The notes: generated from the letters alone by a model not told the origin. A stretch of 64,000 bases of DNA from Tsuneonella flava (GCF_002870965.1 NZ_PHSO01000004.1:434001-498000); one strand, 5' to 3'. Shown: positions 8,679 to 18,649, counted from the stretch's first letter. Program-made: numbers and translations.

Positions 8679-9968
8679 ATGGATTTCGACCCCACCGAAC
8701 GGCAGCAACACTGGCGCGATCGGGTGCGCCACTTCATCGAAAACCATGTCCGCCCGCGTATGGGTGATTACGACCAGCAGGACGCCGAGGGCGAGCGCTG
8801 GAAAGTGATCGATGTGATCGAAGAGGAGAAGGCCCGCGCTAAGGCGCAGGGGATCTGGAACCTGTTCATGCCGCCGCAGTGCGGCCGCGCCCACGTCGAC
8901 GACACCTTCGAATTTGAAGGACCGGGCCTGACCAACCTCGAATATGCACTGTGTGCCGAAGAGATGGGGCGCATCGGTTGGGCCAGCGAGGTCTTCAACT
9001 GTTCCGCTCCCGATACCGGGAACATGGAGGTGCTTCACCGCTATGGCACCCGCGAACAGAAGGATGAATGGCTCAAGCCCTTGATGAACGGCGAAATCCG
9101 TTCCGCCTTCCTGATGACCGAACCGCAGGTTGCATCGTCCGACGCGACCAACATCGAATGTTCGATCAAGCGTGACGGTGATGAATATGTCATCAACGGG
9201 CGCAAGTGGTGGTCATCCGGCGCTGGCGATCCGCGATGCAAGGTCGCCATCGTCATGGGCAAGACCGATTTCGAAGCGAAGCGGCACCAGCAGCAATCGA
9301 TGGTGCTGATGCCGATGGACGCAGAAGGGGTCGAGATCGTCCGTCACCTGCCGGTGTTCGGCTATGACGATGCGCCACACGGGCACATGGAAATCAAGCT
9401 CAACAACGTCCGCGTTCCTGTCAGCAACATGTTGCTGGGCGAAGGGCGCGGGTTCGAAATCGCGCAAGGCCGCCTTGGGCCGGGCCGCATCCACCACTGT
9501 ATGCGGACGATCGGCGTTGCCGAGGAAGCGCTGGCCAAGATGGCGCGCCGCCTGCAAAGCCGCGAGGCCTTTGGCAAGCCGATCTATCAGCATTCGGTGT
9601 GGGAAGAACGCATTGCCCGCGCGCGGATCGATATCGAAATGACCCGCCTGCTGTGCCTGAAGGCAGCCGATATGATGGACAAAGTCGGCAACAAGGCAGC
9701 GGCGCAGGAAATCGCCATGATCAAGGTGCAGGCCCCGACGATGGCCCTCAAGATCATCGACGATGCGATTCAGGCGCATGGCGGCGGCGGCGTGTCCGAC
9801 GACTTCGGACTGGCCAAAGCATACGCCCATCAGCGCACACTGCGACTTGCCGATGGCCCGGACGAAGTTCACGCCCGCGCCATCGCCCGAATGGAATTCG
9901 CCCGTCATGCACCCGGCATGGATAAAGACGATTCGTTCAGCTCGGGCGATCTCGGAGTCACGCGATGA
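8679..9968 (+). CDS. ACAD11-type acyl-CoA dehydrogenase
   Basis: This 429-residue protein resembles the dehydrogenase half of ACAD10/ACAD11. The diagnostic stretches are [62 protein letters not shown] and ARGxHHCMR-like [11 protein letters not shown]. Human ACAD11 and related bacterial systems act on 4-hydroxyacyl-CoAs: a kinase domain phosphorylates the hydroxyl and the dehydrogenase domain eliminates phosphate. Here the kinase is a separate gene two positions downstream. The start at 8679 has an AGAGGAA ribosome site. The stop overlaps the next start by 4 bp (ATGA), so the two are coupled. Confidence 0.88.
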   Translation: MDFDPTERQQHWRDRVRHFIENHVRPRMGDYDQQDAEGERWKVIDVIEEEKARAKAQGIWNLFMPPQCGRAHVDDTFEFEGPGLTNLEYALCAEEMGRIGWASEVFNCSAPDTGNMEVLHRYGTREQKDEWLKPLMNGEIRSAFLMTEPQVASSDATNIECSIKRDGDEYVINGRKWWSSGAGDPRCKVAIVMGKTDFEAKRHQQQSMVLMPMDAEGVEIVRHLPVFGYDDAPHGHMEIKLNNVRVPVSNMLLGEGRGFEIAQGRLGPGRIHHCMRTIGVAEEALAKMARRLQSREAFGKPIYQHSVWEERIARARIDIEMTRLLCLKAADMMDKVGNKAAAQEIAMIKVQAPTMALKIIDDAIQAHGGGGVSDDFGLAKAYAHQRTLRLADGPDEVHARAIARMEFARHAPGMDKDDSFSSGDLGVTR

Positions 9969-11056
9969 AAGCCGCCGTCCTCGTCCAGCCCGGACAGCCG
10001 CTGGCGATAGAAGAGCTTTCTATCGCCAAGCCTGGCCCCCACGAAGTGCTGATCCGCACATCGGCTTGTGGCCTGTGCCATTCGGACCTGCACTTCATCG
10101 AAGGCACCTACCCTCACCCCCTGCCCGCTGTGCCGGGGCACGAGGCGGCAGGCGTGGTCGAAGCGGTGGGAAGCGAAGTCCGCACAATGAAACCGGGCGA
10201 TCATGTCGTCTCGTGCCTGTCGGCATTTTGCGGGCATTGCGAGTTCTGCGTAACAGGGCGCATGGCGCTGTGTCTTGGCGGAGACACCCGGCGTGGACCG
10301 GGAGAGGCTCCGCGCCTCACCCGCAGCGGATCGGGCGAAGCGGTCAACCAGATGCTCAATCTGTCCGCCTTTGCCGAACAGATGCTGATCCACGAACACG
10401 CCTGTGTGCGGATCGACCCGGACATGCCACTCGACCGTGCAGCCGTGATCGGATGCGCTGTCACGACCGGTGCCGGTGCAGTGTTCAACGCCTGCAAGCT
10501 GGTGCCAGGTGAAACGGTGGCGGTGATCGGCTGCGGCGGTGTTGGGCTTGCTGCTGTCAACGCTGCCAAGATCGCCGGGGCTGGCCGCGTGATTGCCTGC
10601 GATCCGATGCCTGAGAAGCGGAAGCTGGCCGAAGTGCTTGGCGCGACCGATACCGTCGATGCACTTGCCGAAGATGCTGCCGCGCAAGTTGTGGAAATGA
10701 CCGGTGGCGGTGTCGATCACGCAATCGAAGCTGTCGGGCGGCAAGCCTCTGCCGATCTGGCGGTCAAAGTGCTCCGCCGCGGGGGCACGGCCACAATCCT
10801 CGGAATGATGCCGCTTGACTGCAAGGTCGGCCTTGGTGCGATGGATCTGCTCAGCGGGAAGAAACTGCAAGGCGCGATCATGGGTATGAACCGTTTTCCG
10901 GTGGACCTGCCGCGTCTGGTGGATTTCTACATGCGTGGCCTGCTCGATCTCGATACGATCATTGCCGAACGCATTCCGCTTAGCGCTGTGAACGAAGGGT
11001 TCGAGAAGATGAAGAAGGGCGACAGCGCACGCAGCGTGATCGTGTTCGATCAATGA
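9965..11056 (+). CDS. Zinc-dependent alcohol dehydrogenase
   Basis: This 363-residue medium-chain dehydrogenase has the catalytic zinc ligand Cys38 (CGLCHSD), the GHE motif at His59/Glu60, four structural zinc cysteines at 89, 92, 95 and 103, and the NAD-binding [12 protein letters not shown] segment. It likely oxidises an alcohol or reduces an aldehyde with NAD(H). It overlaps both neighbours by 4 bp, between an ACAD11-type dehydrogenase and an APH-fold kinase, so the three are almost certainly one translationally coupled operon. That context suggests a hydroxy-acid, alcohol or lactone as substrate, but this is inference. Confidence 0.9.
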   Translation: MKAAVLVQPGQPLAIEELSIAKPGPHEVLIRTSACGLCHSDLHFIEGTYPHPLPAVPGHEAAGVVEAVGSEVRTMKPGDHVVSCLSAFCGHCEFCVTGRMALCLGGDTRRGPGEAPRLTRSGSGEAVNQMLNLSAFAEQMLIHEHACVRIDPDMPLDRAAVIGCAVTTGAGAVFNACKLVPGETVAVIGCGGVGLAAVNAAKIAGAGRVIACDPMPEKRKLAEVLGATDTVDALAEDAAAQVVEMTGGGVDHAIEAVGRQASADLAVKVLRRGGTATILGMMPLDCKVGLGAMDLLSGKKLQGAIMGMNRFPVDLPRLVDFYMRGLLDLDTIIAERIPLSAVNEGFEKMKKGDSARSVIVFDQ

Positions 11057-12135
11057 GCCAGCCACCTGCAATTGACGCAGAAACCGCCTTTACCGGCACG
11101 GTAGAGCCGGAAGCTGCCGACCGTCTGGACGAAGCGAAACTGACTGCCTGGATGGAAGCCAATGTCGCCGGGTTTTCAGGCCCGTTGACGCAGGCGAAGT
11201 TCAAAGGCGGCCAGTCAAACCCGACCTACAAGCTATCCAGCCCGACCGGTAATTACGTCCTGCGGCGCAAGCCATTCGGCAAACTGCTGCCCAGTGCCCA
11301 TGCCGTGGATCGCGAATTCCGCGTCCAGTCAGGGTTGCACAAGGTTGGATTTCCCGTCGCACGGCAATACGGGCTGTGTACCGATGACGATGTCGTGGGA
11401 TCGTGGTTCTATGTCATGGACATGGTCGATGGTCGCACGATCTGGGACGGTGCCATGCCCGGCGCCTCACCCGAAGAGCGCCGCGCAACCTACTTCGCGA
11501 TGATCGACACGCTGGCCGATTTGCACAAGGTTGATCTGGCCGAGGCCGGGCTCGAAGAATATGGAAAGCCGGGCAATTACTTCGGACGTCAGGTCGATCG
11601 CTGGACGAAGCAGTATCGCCTCTCCGAAACCGACGAGTTGCCCGAGATGGAGAAGCTCATCGCGTACCTTCCCGCTACTCTGCCTCCGCAAACGCGGACC
11701 AGTGTGGTTCATGGCGATTACCGTATCGACAACATGATCTTCGCTCCCGACCGGCCCGAAGTGCTCGCTGTGCTCGATTGGGAGCTATCGACACTGGGCG
11801 ATCCATTGGCCGATTTCACCTATGTCTGCATGGCGTGGGTCACCGAAAACGAAGGTCGCTCCGGCGTGATAGATCTGGATCGCGCTGCACTCGGCATCCC
11901 GGAGCTGGACGAAATAGTCGAACGGTATTGTGCGGCGACAGATCGCAACGATGTGCCCGACATGAATTGGTATTTTGCCTACAACTTCTTCCGGTTGGCG
12001 GGCATTCTTCAGGGCATCAAGAAGCGTGTGATCGACGGCACTGCCAGCTCTGCCCATGCCAAGGCTATGTCGGAACGGGTATTGCCACTCGCTCAGTCCG
12101 CGTGGAGTTTCGCGCAGAGAGCAGGTGCCAGTTAA
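11053..12135 (+). CDS. APH-fold phosphotransferase (ACAD10/11 kinase-domain type)
   Basis: This 360-residue protein has the aminoglycoside-phosphotransferase/protein-kinase-like fold. An FKGGQSNPTY glycine-rich loop and YVLRRKPFGKLL (ATP-binding Lys) lead the N-lobe. The catalytic loop VHGDYRIDNMIF places His220/Asp222, and the metal-binding Asp242 lies in VLDWELSTLGDP. These match the kinase half of ACAD10/11 and the bacterial LvaA kinase of levulinate degradation, which phosphorylates 4-hydroxyacyl-CoA. It is not expected to be an antibiotic-resistance kinase. It is the last gene of the coupled operon with the ADH and ACAD11-type dehydrogenase. Confidence 0.85.
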   Translation: MSQPPAIDAETAFTGTVEPEAADRLDEAKLTAWMEANVAGFSGPLTQAKFKGGQSNPTYKLSSPTGNYVLRRKPFGKLLPSAHAVDREFRVQSGLHKVGFPVARQYGLCTDDDVVGSWFYVMDMVDGRTIWDGAMPGASPEERRATYFAMIDTLADLHKVDLAEAGLEEYGKPGNYFGRQVDRWTKQYRLSETDELPEMEKLIAYLPATLPPQTRTSVVHGDYRIDNMIFAPDRPEVLAVLDWELSTLGDPLADFTYVCMAWVTENEGRSGVIDLDRAALGIPELDEIVERYCAATDRNDVPDMNWYFAYNFFRLAGILQGIKKRVIDGTASSAHAKAMSERVLPLAQSAWSFAQRAGAS

Positions 12136-12144
12136 CCAGTCGGT

Positions 12145-12173
12145 GCGGGGGCTGTCCATAAGGCCACCCCCTG
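12145..12173. terminator. Possible bidirectional terminator between convergent genes
   Basis: GCGGGGG and CCCCCTGC flank a 14-nt loop in the 49-bp gap between the converging kinase and S8 peptidase genes. There is no T tract, so the call rests on position and hairpin alone. Confidence 0.35.
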
Positions 12174-12184
12174 CCTCCTGTCGC

Positions 12185-14611
12185 TCAGAAGATCGTGGAC
12201 CAGCGCACCGCCATACCCGCGTCATCGGCTAAAGCGGCAAAATGGCCAGGGTCTTTGCGGTAGAACAGGCTGGCGCTGGCACTGCCGCCCCATAGTGGGC
12301 CGCTCCACGCAATCTCCCCGTCGATCTCACGTCCATAGGGAGACAAAGCCAATGTGCGGCTATCGTAAGACACACCCAAAGTATTGTAATCATACGCAAT
12401 TGGCAGTCTGAGAGCGAGCCCGCCGCTCTCTACCCGCAAGGGTTGCGATAGACGCAGCCCCACGCGATCCTGCCGGGCAAACACCCCATCCCTTTGAAGA
12501 TCGAGCGACCATGCACGGCTGACCATCTGCGATCCCGCGACGACCAGCCCGCTCCGGTCCGCCCGCGTCCAGCCCTGTCGCAACGCACCACCTAGCCGCC
12601 AGCCTTCGGCGAAGCGCCATCCGGCTCCGGCATCTATGAACAGAGTACGCGCACCGCCACCTCTAAACGCGTCGGCCATATATGCGCCGAGCACCGTCCG
12701 GTCCTCTCCTTGCCAGGTCACTGCCAGCGTGGTGTCGATTGCGCCGAACCGACGATCGGCGCCAAACGACAGGCTCTGTGTGCGATAGCGTTCGCGCTGG
12801 CGGCTCAGGATATTCGCTGCGTGGCGAACATCTCCGAGCCACGCCTCCCCACTGTCACCACTAGCGGTGAGGCCCCACTCGCCCAACTGATGGCGCACCG
12901 CAAACGACATCTCAGTCGAATGAGCGAACCCGCTGTCACCACGCGCATTTCCGGCGATCAGGAATGCAGGCTGTTCCTGCCCCTGCAACTGCGCCACCAA
13001 GCCATCGGATGGCTCCTGAAATGCAAAGCCGATCTGCGTATCCGGAGCGATCTGCATAGCAGCCCGCGCAGCCAATATGCGTGCCTGCTGCGCCTCCTCT
13101 CGCGTGAGCCGCAACGGTGCAACCCAACCCGCCATAGCGCGAGCACCGCCTGCCACCGAAAAGGCCAGCGAGACCCCTTTGGCCTGCACACCATGGCGGC
13201 GGAAACCGCTTTCCAGGGCACCGGTCAATCGTGGGGCGATATGCGCCACCTGCATTCGAGCGCCAAGGTCAACGTTATACGCTCTGCTATATCCATCGAG
13301 CACAATGGCACGCAGCGAGGCACCTGCCAGTGCGTCGCCCATCGCGGCCGATGCAATCGCTGTATCATCGCCCAATGGCATCGCGGTCGCCTCACCCGCC
13401 ATCGCCGTGCGCCCTTGCGGAGCGAACGCCGCCGCAATGTTGAGCGTACCGCGCCCATATGTCGCATCGACACCGGTCGCGCCGAGATCGGTCGCTGAAT
13501 CGAGCAGGATACGTACCATCTCTGCCCCTGTCAGGTTCGGAAATGCCTGCTTCAGCAGAGCCACGGCACCGGTTATTTGCGGCGCTGAAAAGCTGGTGCC
13601 TGCTTCCAATAGGACATATTGCCCACTGGCATCGGTCTGAACGAGGATTTGACCATCCTTGTATTCACAACAGATGCCTTCGCCCAATGCCGTGAGATAA
13701 TAGGCGGCATCGTTGCCGGCCCGGTTGCTGAAATCAGAAATCCGGCCCTGTTTATCGACCGAACCGGCGATGATGACATTTGCGCCGCCTGCAGCACGCA
13801 CTCCGCTGGCAAAGCCGTTGGGATTATTGGGATCGATTGTTGGATCGCTACCATCGCCCTCGTTTCCGGCAGATACGATAATGACTACGCCTGCTGCACT
13901 GGCATTCCGGATTGCCTGCGTCAGCGTGGCCCCAGGCCCATCGCCACTGCCAAGGCTGAGATTGATCACGGTAGCCCCGGCGGAAACCGCCCGATTGATA
14001 CCGCTCGCAATCGAGCGATCGCTAAAAGTACAGCCACTTGCCGGATCGTTTGCGTTAGCAGTGGCACAGCTGCCCGGCTCATCGGCGCGATAGGTCAGAA
14101 TCGTGGAATCGAACGCAATGCCCATCACGCCGGAATTGTTACGCGCTGCCGCCGCCACCAGCGTAACCTGCGTTCCGTGACCATCGACATCCTCTATCGT
14201 CCCGTTGCCCGCAACGTCTGCGCTGGCCGGATCGATACGCCCCGCAAATTCCGGACTATCTGTGTCGATCCCGCTATCAACCACAGCCAGTTTAACACCC
14301 TTACCCGTCGCCCCCTGCTCCCATGCGGTGATGGCATTGTGGTAATCGGGCCCATCGGACTGGCGATATTCGGCCGTATCGAAATTGGTCGGAGGGGGAG
14401 TAGGAGTAGGAGTAGGAGTAGGAGTAGGAGTTGGTGTGGGAGACGGCGTCGGGCTTGGCGGCGGCGCGGGAGCGGGGGTGGAAATAGGCCCACCGCCCGA
14501 ACCACCGCCACATGCGCTTAGGATCGCCAGAACTCCCAGAGCCACGCCCAATCGCATTCCGCACACGATCTTGCGAGATATATCTCGCTGCGTCCGATTG
14601 CGACCCGGCAT
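12185..14611 (-). CDS. S8 (subtilisin-type) serine peptidase lipoprotein with Pro-Thr linker and autotransporter-like C-terminus
   Basis: This 808-residue protein starts with a signal peptide and lipobox ending at Cys34 (ILSAC). A Pro/Thr repeat linker follows at about residues 47-75. The subtilase domain has Asp112 (VVDSG), His145 (DGHGTQV), oxyanion Asn250 (SAGN) and Ser340 (GTSFSAP). Residues from about 420 to the end are rich in alternating strands, Gly and aromatic residues and close with Phe, as in outer-membrane barrels. It may be an autotransporter-like cell-surface protease, but a lipoprotein N-terminus is unusual for classic autotransporters. I use the ATG at 14611 because a GGGGAG ribosome site precedes it. 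Confidence 0.85.
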   Translation of the reverse strand: MPGRNRTQRDISRKIVCGMRLGVALGVLAILSACGGGSGGGPISTPAPAPPPSPTPSPTPTPTPTPTPTPTPPPTNFDTAEYRQSDGPDYHNAITAWEQGATGKGVKLAVVDSGIDTDSPEFAGRIDPASADVAGNGTIEDVDGHGTQVTLVAAAARNNSGVMGIAFDSTILTYRADEPGSCATANANDPASGCTFSDRSIASGINRAVSAGATVINLSLGSGDGPGATLTQAIRNASAAGVVIIVSAGNEGDGSDPTIDPNNPNGFASGVRAAGGANVIIAGSVDKQGRISDFSNRAGNDAAYYLTALGEGICCEYKDGQILVQTDASGQYVLLEAGTSFSAPQITGAVALLKQAFPNLTGAEMVRILLDSATDLGATGVDATYGRGTLNIAAAFAPQGRTAMAGEATAMPLGDDTAIASAAMGDALAGASLRAIVLDGYSRAYNVDLGARMQVAHIAPRLTGALESGFRRHGVQAKGVSLAFSVAGGARAMAGWVAPLRLTREEAQQARILAARAAMQIAPDTQIGFAFQEPSDGLVAQLQGQEQPAFLIAGNARGDSGFAHSTEMSFAVRHQLGEWGLTASGDSGEAWLGDVRHAANILSRQRERYRTQSLSFGADRRFGAIDTTLAVTWQGEDRTVLGAYMADAFRGGGARTLFIDAGAGWRFAEGWRLGGALRQGWTRADRSGLVVAGSQMVSRAWSLDLQRDGVFARQDRVGLRLSQPLRVESGGLALRLPIAYDYNTLGVSYDSRTLALSPYGREIDGEIAWSGPLWGGSASASLFYRKDPGHFAALADDAGMAVRWSTIF
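14397..14432. repeat. Hexanucleotide tandem repeat (GGAGTA)n in the S8 peptidase gene
   Basis: Five perfect GGAGTA units and one GGAGTT unit encode part of the Pro-Thr linker on the minus strand. Being 6 bp, copy-number change would alter linker length without breaking the frame. Confidence 0.85.
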
Positions 14612-14796
14612 AGCAACTCCCCTTGTAATCAACTGAGTCGAAAGACTTTACTTGCTCATGCTAAAGAGATGATGAACGCTTGTCTGCGCCTGTTTGAGGT
14701 ATCGGGCCGTCGTCAGTTGGCTTGCGACTGCGCGAAGCCATCGCTAGCGCAAGCGATGCTACATCCATTTGATCTCGAATATTCAGGAACCACCTC

Positions 14797-15636
14797 ATGT
14801 CAGAAGAGCTTGCCGCCACCATCGACGCCGCCTGGGAAAACCGTGAAGAGGTAACCCCCGGCAGCAGAGAAGTTGGCGATGCCGTGGCGGAGGCGCTGGA
14901 ATTGCTCGACAATGGAGAAGCACGTGTCGCGGAGCCCGATGGTAATGGTGGGTGGACGGTCAATCAGTGGCTCAAAAAGGCAGTTTTGCTTAGTTTCCGT
15001 CTCCACGATAACCGGGTGATGGAAGGCGGCAGCGCGGGCAATCCCGCGTTCGACAAAGTGCCCAGCAAGTTTTCCGGTTGGGGCGACAACCGTTTCCGCG
15101 AAGCCGGCTTCCGCGTAGTGCCCGGTGCTGTGGTGCGACGCGGCAGCTATATCGCACCGGGCGCAGTTCTGATGCCCAGTTTCGTCAACATCGGTGCCTA
15201 TGTCGGCGAAGGCGCGATGATCGACACCTGGGCGACCGTCGGATCGTGTGCGCAAATCGGCAGCAACGTACACATTTCGGGCGGTGCCGGAATTGGCGGC
15301 GTTCTCGAACCACTGCAGGCCGATCCGGTGATTATCGGCGATGGCGCGTTCATCGGGGCCCGCAGCGAAGTCGCAGAAGGTGTGCGCGTCGGCGAAGGTG
15401 CCGTGCTTTCGATGGGCGTCTATCTGGGCGCCTCTACCAAGATCGTCGATCGCGCAACTGGCGAGGTTCATATCGGTCAGGTTCCTCCCTATGCCGTCGT
15501 TGTGCCCGGAACGATGCCCGGCAAACCACTGCCCGATGGCACACCTGGCCCGAACCTTTATTGCGCGGTGATCGTAAAAACCGTGGATGCCCAAACCCGT
15601 TCCAAAACAGGAATTAACGAGCTGCTGCGAGACTGA
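14797..15636 (+). CDS. dapD: 2,3,4,5-tetrahydropyridine-2,6-dicarboxylate N-succinyltransferase
   Basis: DapD transfers succinyl from succinyl-CoA to tetrahydrodipicolinate in the lysine/diaminopimelate pathway. The 279 residues match the family length. The N-terminal helical domain includes [20 protein letters not shown]. It is followed by the left-handed beta-helix with hexapeptide repeats from about residue 105 on ([20 protein letters not shown]), and the [21 protein letters not shown] and PGTMPGK segments typical of DapD. It stands alone on the plus strand, divergent from the S8 peptidase. Confidence 0.95.
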   Translation: MSEELAATIDAAWENREEVTPGSREVGDAVAEALELLDNGEARVAEPDGNGGWTVNQWLKKAVLLSFRLHDNRVMEGGSAGNPAFDKVPSKFSGWGDNRFREAGFRVVPGAVVRRGSYIAPGAVLMPSFVNIGAYVGEGAMIDTWATVGSCAQIGSNVHISGGAGIGGVLEPLQADPVIIGDGAFIGARSEVAEGVRVGEGAVLSMGVYLGASTKIVDRATGEVHIGQVPPYAVVVPGTMPGKPLPDGTPGPNLYCAVIVKTVDAQTRSKTGINELLRD

Positions 15637-15726
15637 CTCGCTTTCCCTCCACTGCTTCCGCCGGAACATTCGCCAATCCAAATCGTAAGTTGGCAGATGA
15701 ATTTTCCGCAATGGGAGCAGTGAGAG

Positions 15727-16002
15727 ATGGAAAAGCACGGCGAACAAGTCATCGAGACGGAAACCGAAGCAAGCGCCGGTTCGAAAGAAGGCGTTGTCCG
15801 CTGGATTCTCGGCATCAGCCTGGTTCTTGCCGTCGGTCTTCTGACAATTATTTGGGTTTCTGGAGCGATGACGCAGCCTGTAGCTTCGCAGCCACCAGCA
15901 AACACCCAAAATTCAGCCGATAGCGGTGACCAAGAGAATCAGACTAGCTTCAATGGCCTGCTCGAAGTCGAGAAAAACGACGCGGCGTCTCCTGCAAACT
16001 AA
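15727..16002 (+). CDS. Small single-pass membrane protein of unknown function
   Basis: This 91-residue protein has an acidic N-terminal 20 residues, one hydrophobic segment from about residue 25 to 46 (WILGISLVLAVGLLTIIW) and a polar, Asn/Gln/Ser-rich tail. It would be anchored in the inner membrane, probably with the tail outside. The ATG at 15727 follows a GGAG ribosome site 9 bp upstream. It sits 90 bp after dapD in the same direction. I recognise no family. Confidence 0.6.
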   Translation: MEKHGEQVIETETEASAGSKEGVVRWILGISLVLAVGLLTIIWVSGAMTQPVASQPPANTQNSADSGDQENQTSFNGLLEVEKNDAASPAN

Positions 16003-16085
16003 CAGTCTTACGACAGGTGGGCCAACCTCGTCCTTGACTTGACAAAAGGCTGGCTAAAATCAAACCTCTCGTAGGTGAAAGAACG

Positions 16086-16268
16086 ATGAAAGCGAAGTCC
16101 AAAGCCCAGCAGGAAGCCGCCGGTGCTGCCCTCTCGGCTAAGCGCGGCAACATCAAAGTATCCGATCTCCAAGGTGCTTCAAAGGAAATGTATGATTCCA
16201 TGAGCGCGGATGAACTGGAAGATCTTGCAAAAACGAGCCGCAAGAATTTACCAGATAAGAAGAACTAA
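16086..16268 (+). CDS. DUF3008 family small protein
   Basis: This 60-residue, Lys/Ala-rich protein matches the small DUF3008 family: it begins MKAKSKAQQEAAGAALSAKR and has the conserved LQGASKEMYDSMS core and an ELEDLAKTSRKNLP tail. Members are short, highly charged, cytoplasmic and of unknown function, often found in alphaproteobacteria. A GTGAAAGA purine stretch precedes the ATG. It is probably monocistronic, since a long gap without genes follows. Confidence 0.8.
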   Translation: MKAKSKAQQEAAGAALSAKRGNIKVSDLQGASKEMYDSMSADELEDLAKTSRKNLPDKKN

Positions 16269-16683
16269 GCGCCTGTACGTCATGGCGGGAAGCAGCCATC
16301 AGACCCGCACAGTCTTGGACAGTAAGAGATTTGCCACACCAAGTGGATGGATATCGTTTCACCCCTCCCACAACAGCATTTGGGATCGCCATTACGGCCT
16401 GAATGCCAGAATTTGGTCGTCCCAAACACTGAGTTCTGAGCCATCTTAGGTCGGGATTGAGGCCCAAAGAAACCGGCAGTTCGCCATCTGCCAGGAAATC
16501 TTGCAGATGGCTTCCACTTCGCATGATGACTGCACCCGCTTCGACAGCAGATTCAATCGGCACAAGCCGCTTGGCCGTCACCCATTTCTCAAATGTGACT
16601 CAGCCCTTGGGAAATTGCTGCAATGAACGATCCCCGTCGGGGCTTGCGTCAAAAGAAGGCAGCCGTGTGCATGCTCCCCGCTT
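16269..16683. other. 415-bp interval without a recognised gene
   Basis: No gene or RNA is recognised between the DUF3008 gene and the M19 peptidase gene. Open frames cross it on both strands (for example minus strand 16581 to 16153, which runs into the DUF3008 gene), but their residues show no family pattern and no good start. The GC content is lower than in neighbouring genes. It may be a decayed gene. Confidence 0.5.
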
Positions 16684-17949
16684 CTAGAACCGGGTCGGGC
16701 TTTCGATCGGCGGGTCGCCACGGTGTGCTGCGGAGTATGCCTCTACGGCCTTTAGCACACGCATGATATTGCCGCTGGCTATCTTTTCGAGATCTGCCTT
16801 GCTGTATCCCCGGCGCGCCAGTTCGGTAAATAACACCGGATATCCAGCGACATCTTCCATGCCTGCCGGTCCGCTGTCGATCCCGTCATAATCGCCACCC
16901 ACACCGATATGGTCGATCCCTGCGATTTTGCGAACGTGGTCGATGTGATCCGCCCAATCGCTTGCGCTGGCAACCGGCTGAGGATGTGCGTCCCGCCACG
17001 CCTTCATCCCTGCTTCAACCTGTTGAGGCTGCCCCAACCAGAGCGACTTCAGCCGCGCCTCTTCCGCAGACTTATCCGCGCCCCACTGGCGAAGCTTTTC
17101 GCTTAGGAAAAAGGGGTAGCCAACAGCCATGACGATCCCACCATTCTGCTTAAGGCGGGTAAGAACCGAATCGGGGACGTTGCGCGCATGGCCGTTCACC
17201 GCTCGCGCACCGGAATGGCTGAACATCACCGGGGCTTTGCTGACATCCAGCGCGTCCATCATGGTCGCTTCGCTCACATGGCTAAGATCAACGAGCATAC
17301 CGATCCGGTTCATTTCGCGCACTATGTCGCGCCCAAAATCGCTCAGCCCATCATGTTGCGGATCGTCTGTCGCACTGTCAGCCCATGGAATGGTCTTCGA
17401 ATGGGTGAGTGTCATATATCGGGCACCAAGCGCGTACATCTGCCGCAATACGCCGAGGCTGCCGTTGATGGAGTATCCGCCCTCCATCCCAATCAGCGAT
17501 GCGATTTTGCCTGCTTTTCGCGCAGCCATCACATCGCCTGTAGAATAGGCCATCTGCAACTGCTCGGGATAGCGCGCAACCAGACGTTTGATCGCATCGA
17601 TCTGTTCGATCGTCGCCTGCACCGGCTGGGCATCCGGCAGATTGGCGCTCACATAGACCGACCAGAACTGTGCCCCGACTTTTCCCTTTGCCAGGCGCGA
17701 AAGGTCTGTCTGCATTGCACCGCCTTCCCCTTCGGCAGAAGGCGCTTTTGTGCTGTCGTTAAAGTCGAAATCGTGGATCTCGTTGTGCATCCGGGTCCGC
17801 AGTTGCCAGGGCACATCGTTATGTCCATCCCACACCGGCGCTTCAGCGAGGGCTTGCTGTGCGACCTGCTCAGGGGTTTGAGCGGCAGCCTGAGCGGTAA
17901 TCGCCGTGGTAGCCAGAAGTGTCGCCAAGCCCAATCCGAAGTATCGCAT
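16684..17949 (-). CDS. Membrane dipeptidase (peptidase M19, renal dipeptidase family), exported
   Basis: This 421-residue zinc dipeptidase has a signal peptide (about residues 1-24, ending near QAAAQ), so it acts in the periplasm or outside. M19 motifs appear in order: [12 protein letters not shown] (first zinc His/Asp), the GMEGGY turn with the bridging Glu, [25 protein letters not shown], and GVGGDYDG with a catalytic Asp near the C-terminus. Family members cleave dipeptides, including D-residue dipeptides, and some act on beta-lactam-like substrates. The ATG at 17949 is preferred over the adjacent GTG because it lies 8 bp after AGGGGAG. Confidence 0.92.
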   Translation of the reverse strand: MRYFGLGLATLLATTAITAQAAAQTPEQVAQQALAEAPVWDGHNDVPWQLRTRMHNEIHDFDFNDSTKAPSAEGEGGAMQTDLSRLAKGKVGAQFWSVYVSANLPDAQPVQATIEQIDAIKRLVARYPEQLQMAYSTGDVMAARKAGKIASLIGMEGGYSINGSLGVLRQMYALGARYMTLTHSKTIPWADSATDDPQHDGLSDFGRDIVREMNRIGMLVDLSHVSEATMMDALDVSKAPVMFSHSGARAVNGHARNVPDSVLTRLKQNGGIVMAVGYPFFLSEKLRQWGADKSAEEARLKSLWLGQPQQVEAGMKAWRDAHPQPVASASDWADHIDHVRKIAGIDHIGVGGDYDGIDSGPAGMEDVAGYPVLFTELARRGYSKADLEKIASGNIMRVLKAVEAYSAAHRGDPPIESPTRF

Positions 17950-18361
17950 CACAAGTGCTCCCCTGTTGCAGAATGCGTTCAGAGGAAATCTCTATCTGTT
18001 GCCGACCGGACTTGCCAGCAAGAACCCCTTCTCTCAGAGTTGCTCTGACATTTTGATGCTGTTTAGCGATAGATCATAGTGATGCCCGAGCAATCACTAA
18101 GACCCAAATGTCTGCCCGGAGGAGCGCGCATTACTGTCAATTTGAAACGGTAAGCAGCGGATCAGGCGGGTAATTGAGGTACCCGAAAAGACTGCAGATA
18201 GGCGGCAAAAATGCCAGCCTGAATAATCCGATAGACACCAATCGGCGCTATGGTCGTGATCGGATCGATCTAGATCCGACTTGCTTTGTGGGCGGGCGCA
18301 ACGTCCGGTCTGGCCGTTCGCCCGCCACACAAAGGAGAAAGCACTCTTACGCTACGCGCAA
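17950..18361. other. Intergenic interval between M19 peptidase and SWIB genes
   Basis: About 410 bp hold the 5' side of the M19 gene and the 3' side of the SWIB gene. I see a short inverted repeat CGGATC/GATCCG near 18260-18280 and a stronger hairpin at 18286-18328, but no gene. Confidence 0.55.
18286..18328 (-). terminator. Hairpin downstream of the SWIB gene
   Basis: GTGGGCGGGCG pairs with CGCCCGCCAC with one bulged base, 33 bp past the stop of the minus-strand SWIB gene. The position fits a terminator. The T tract after it is poor. Confidence 0.45.
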
Positions 18362-18613
18362 TCAGCTCATGTGCTTGGAAACAGCACCAGTCATCTTGAA
18401 CATAGAAATCTGTGCAGAGCCGGTGACTTTGCCGAGAGTCGCGTCGGGGTTGATCTGACGCTTGTCCTTGCTGTCCTGCAGGTCGTGCTTCTTGATGTAT
18501 TCCCACACCTTCGAAGTCACCTGAGCGCGAGTCATCGGACCCTTGCCGACAACAGCTTCGAGGTCCGGAGTGAGGTTCACCGGCTTCTGCAGTGCATTGT
18601 TCTTACCAGCCAT
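18362..18613 (-). CDS. SWIB/MDM2 domain-containing small protein
   Basis: This 83-residue protein is one SWIB domain. It shows the pattern LxAVVGKGPMTRAQVTSKVW (helix and turn), YIKKHDLQDSKDKRQINPD, and a short C-terminal helix. The domain is known from eukaryotic chromatin remodellers and from chlamydial and other bacterial small proteins. In bacteria it may bind DNA or topoisomerase, but the role here is not known. It follows the PEBP gene on the minus strand with a 36-bp gap and could be cotranscribed. Confidence 0.88.
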   Translation of the reverse strand: MAGKNNALQKPVNLTPDLEAVVGKGPMTRAQVTSKVWEYIKKHDLQDSKDKRQINPDATLGKVTGSAQISMFKMTGAVSKHMS

Positions 18614-18649
18614 CAGTTGGTCCTTTCATGCTTGGTCGTGATATTATCG

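Noticed and set aside
11053-12135. Aminoglycoside-resistance kinase
   Set aside because: The fold is the same, but the motifs and the coupled acyl-CoA dehydrogenase and alcohol dehydrogenase fit the ACAD10/11-type kinase.
16153-16581. 142-residue minus-strand open frame overlapping the DUF3008 gene
   Set aside because: It overlaps a recognised small gene and has no recognised domain or ribosome site.
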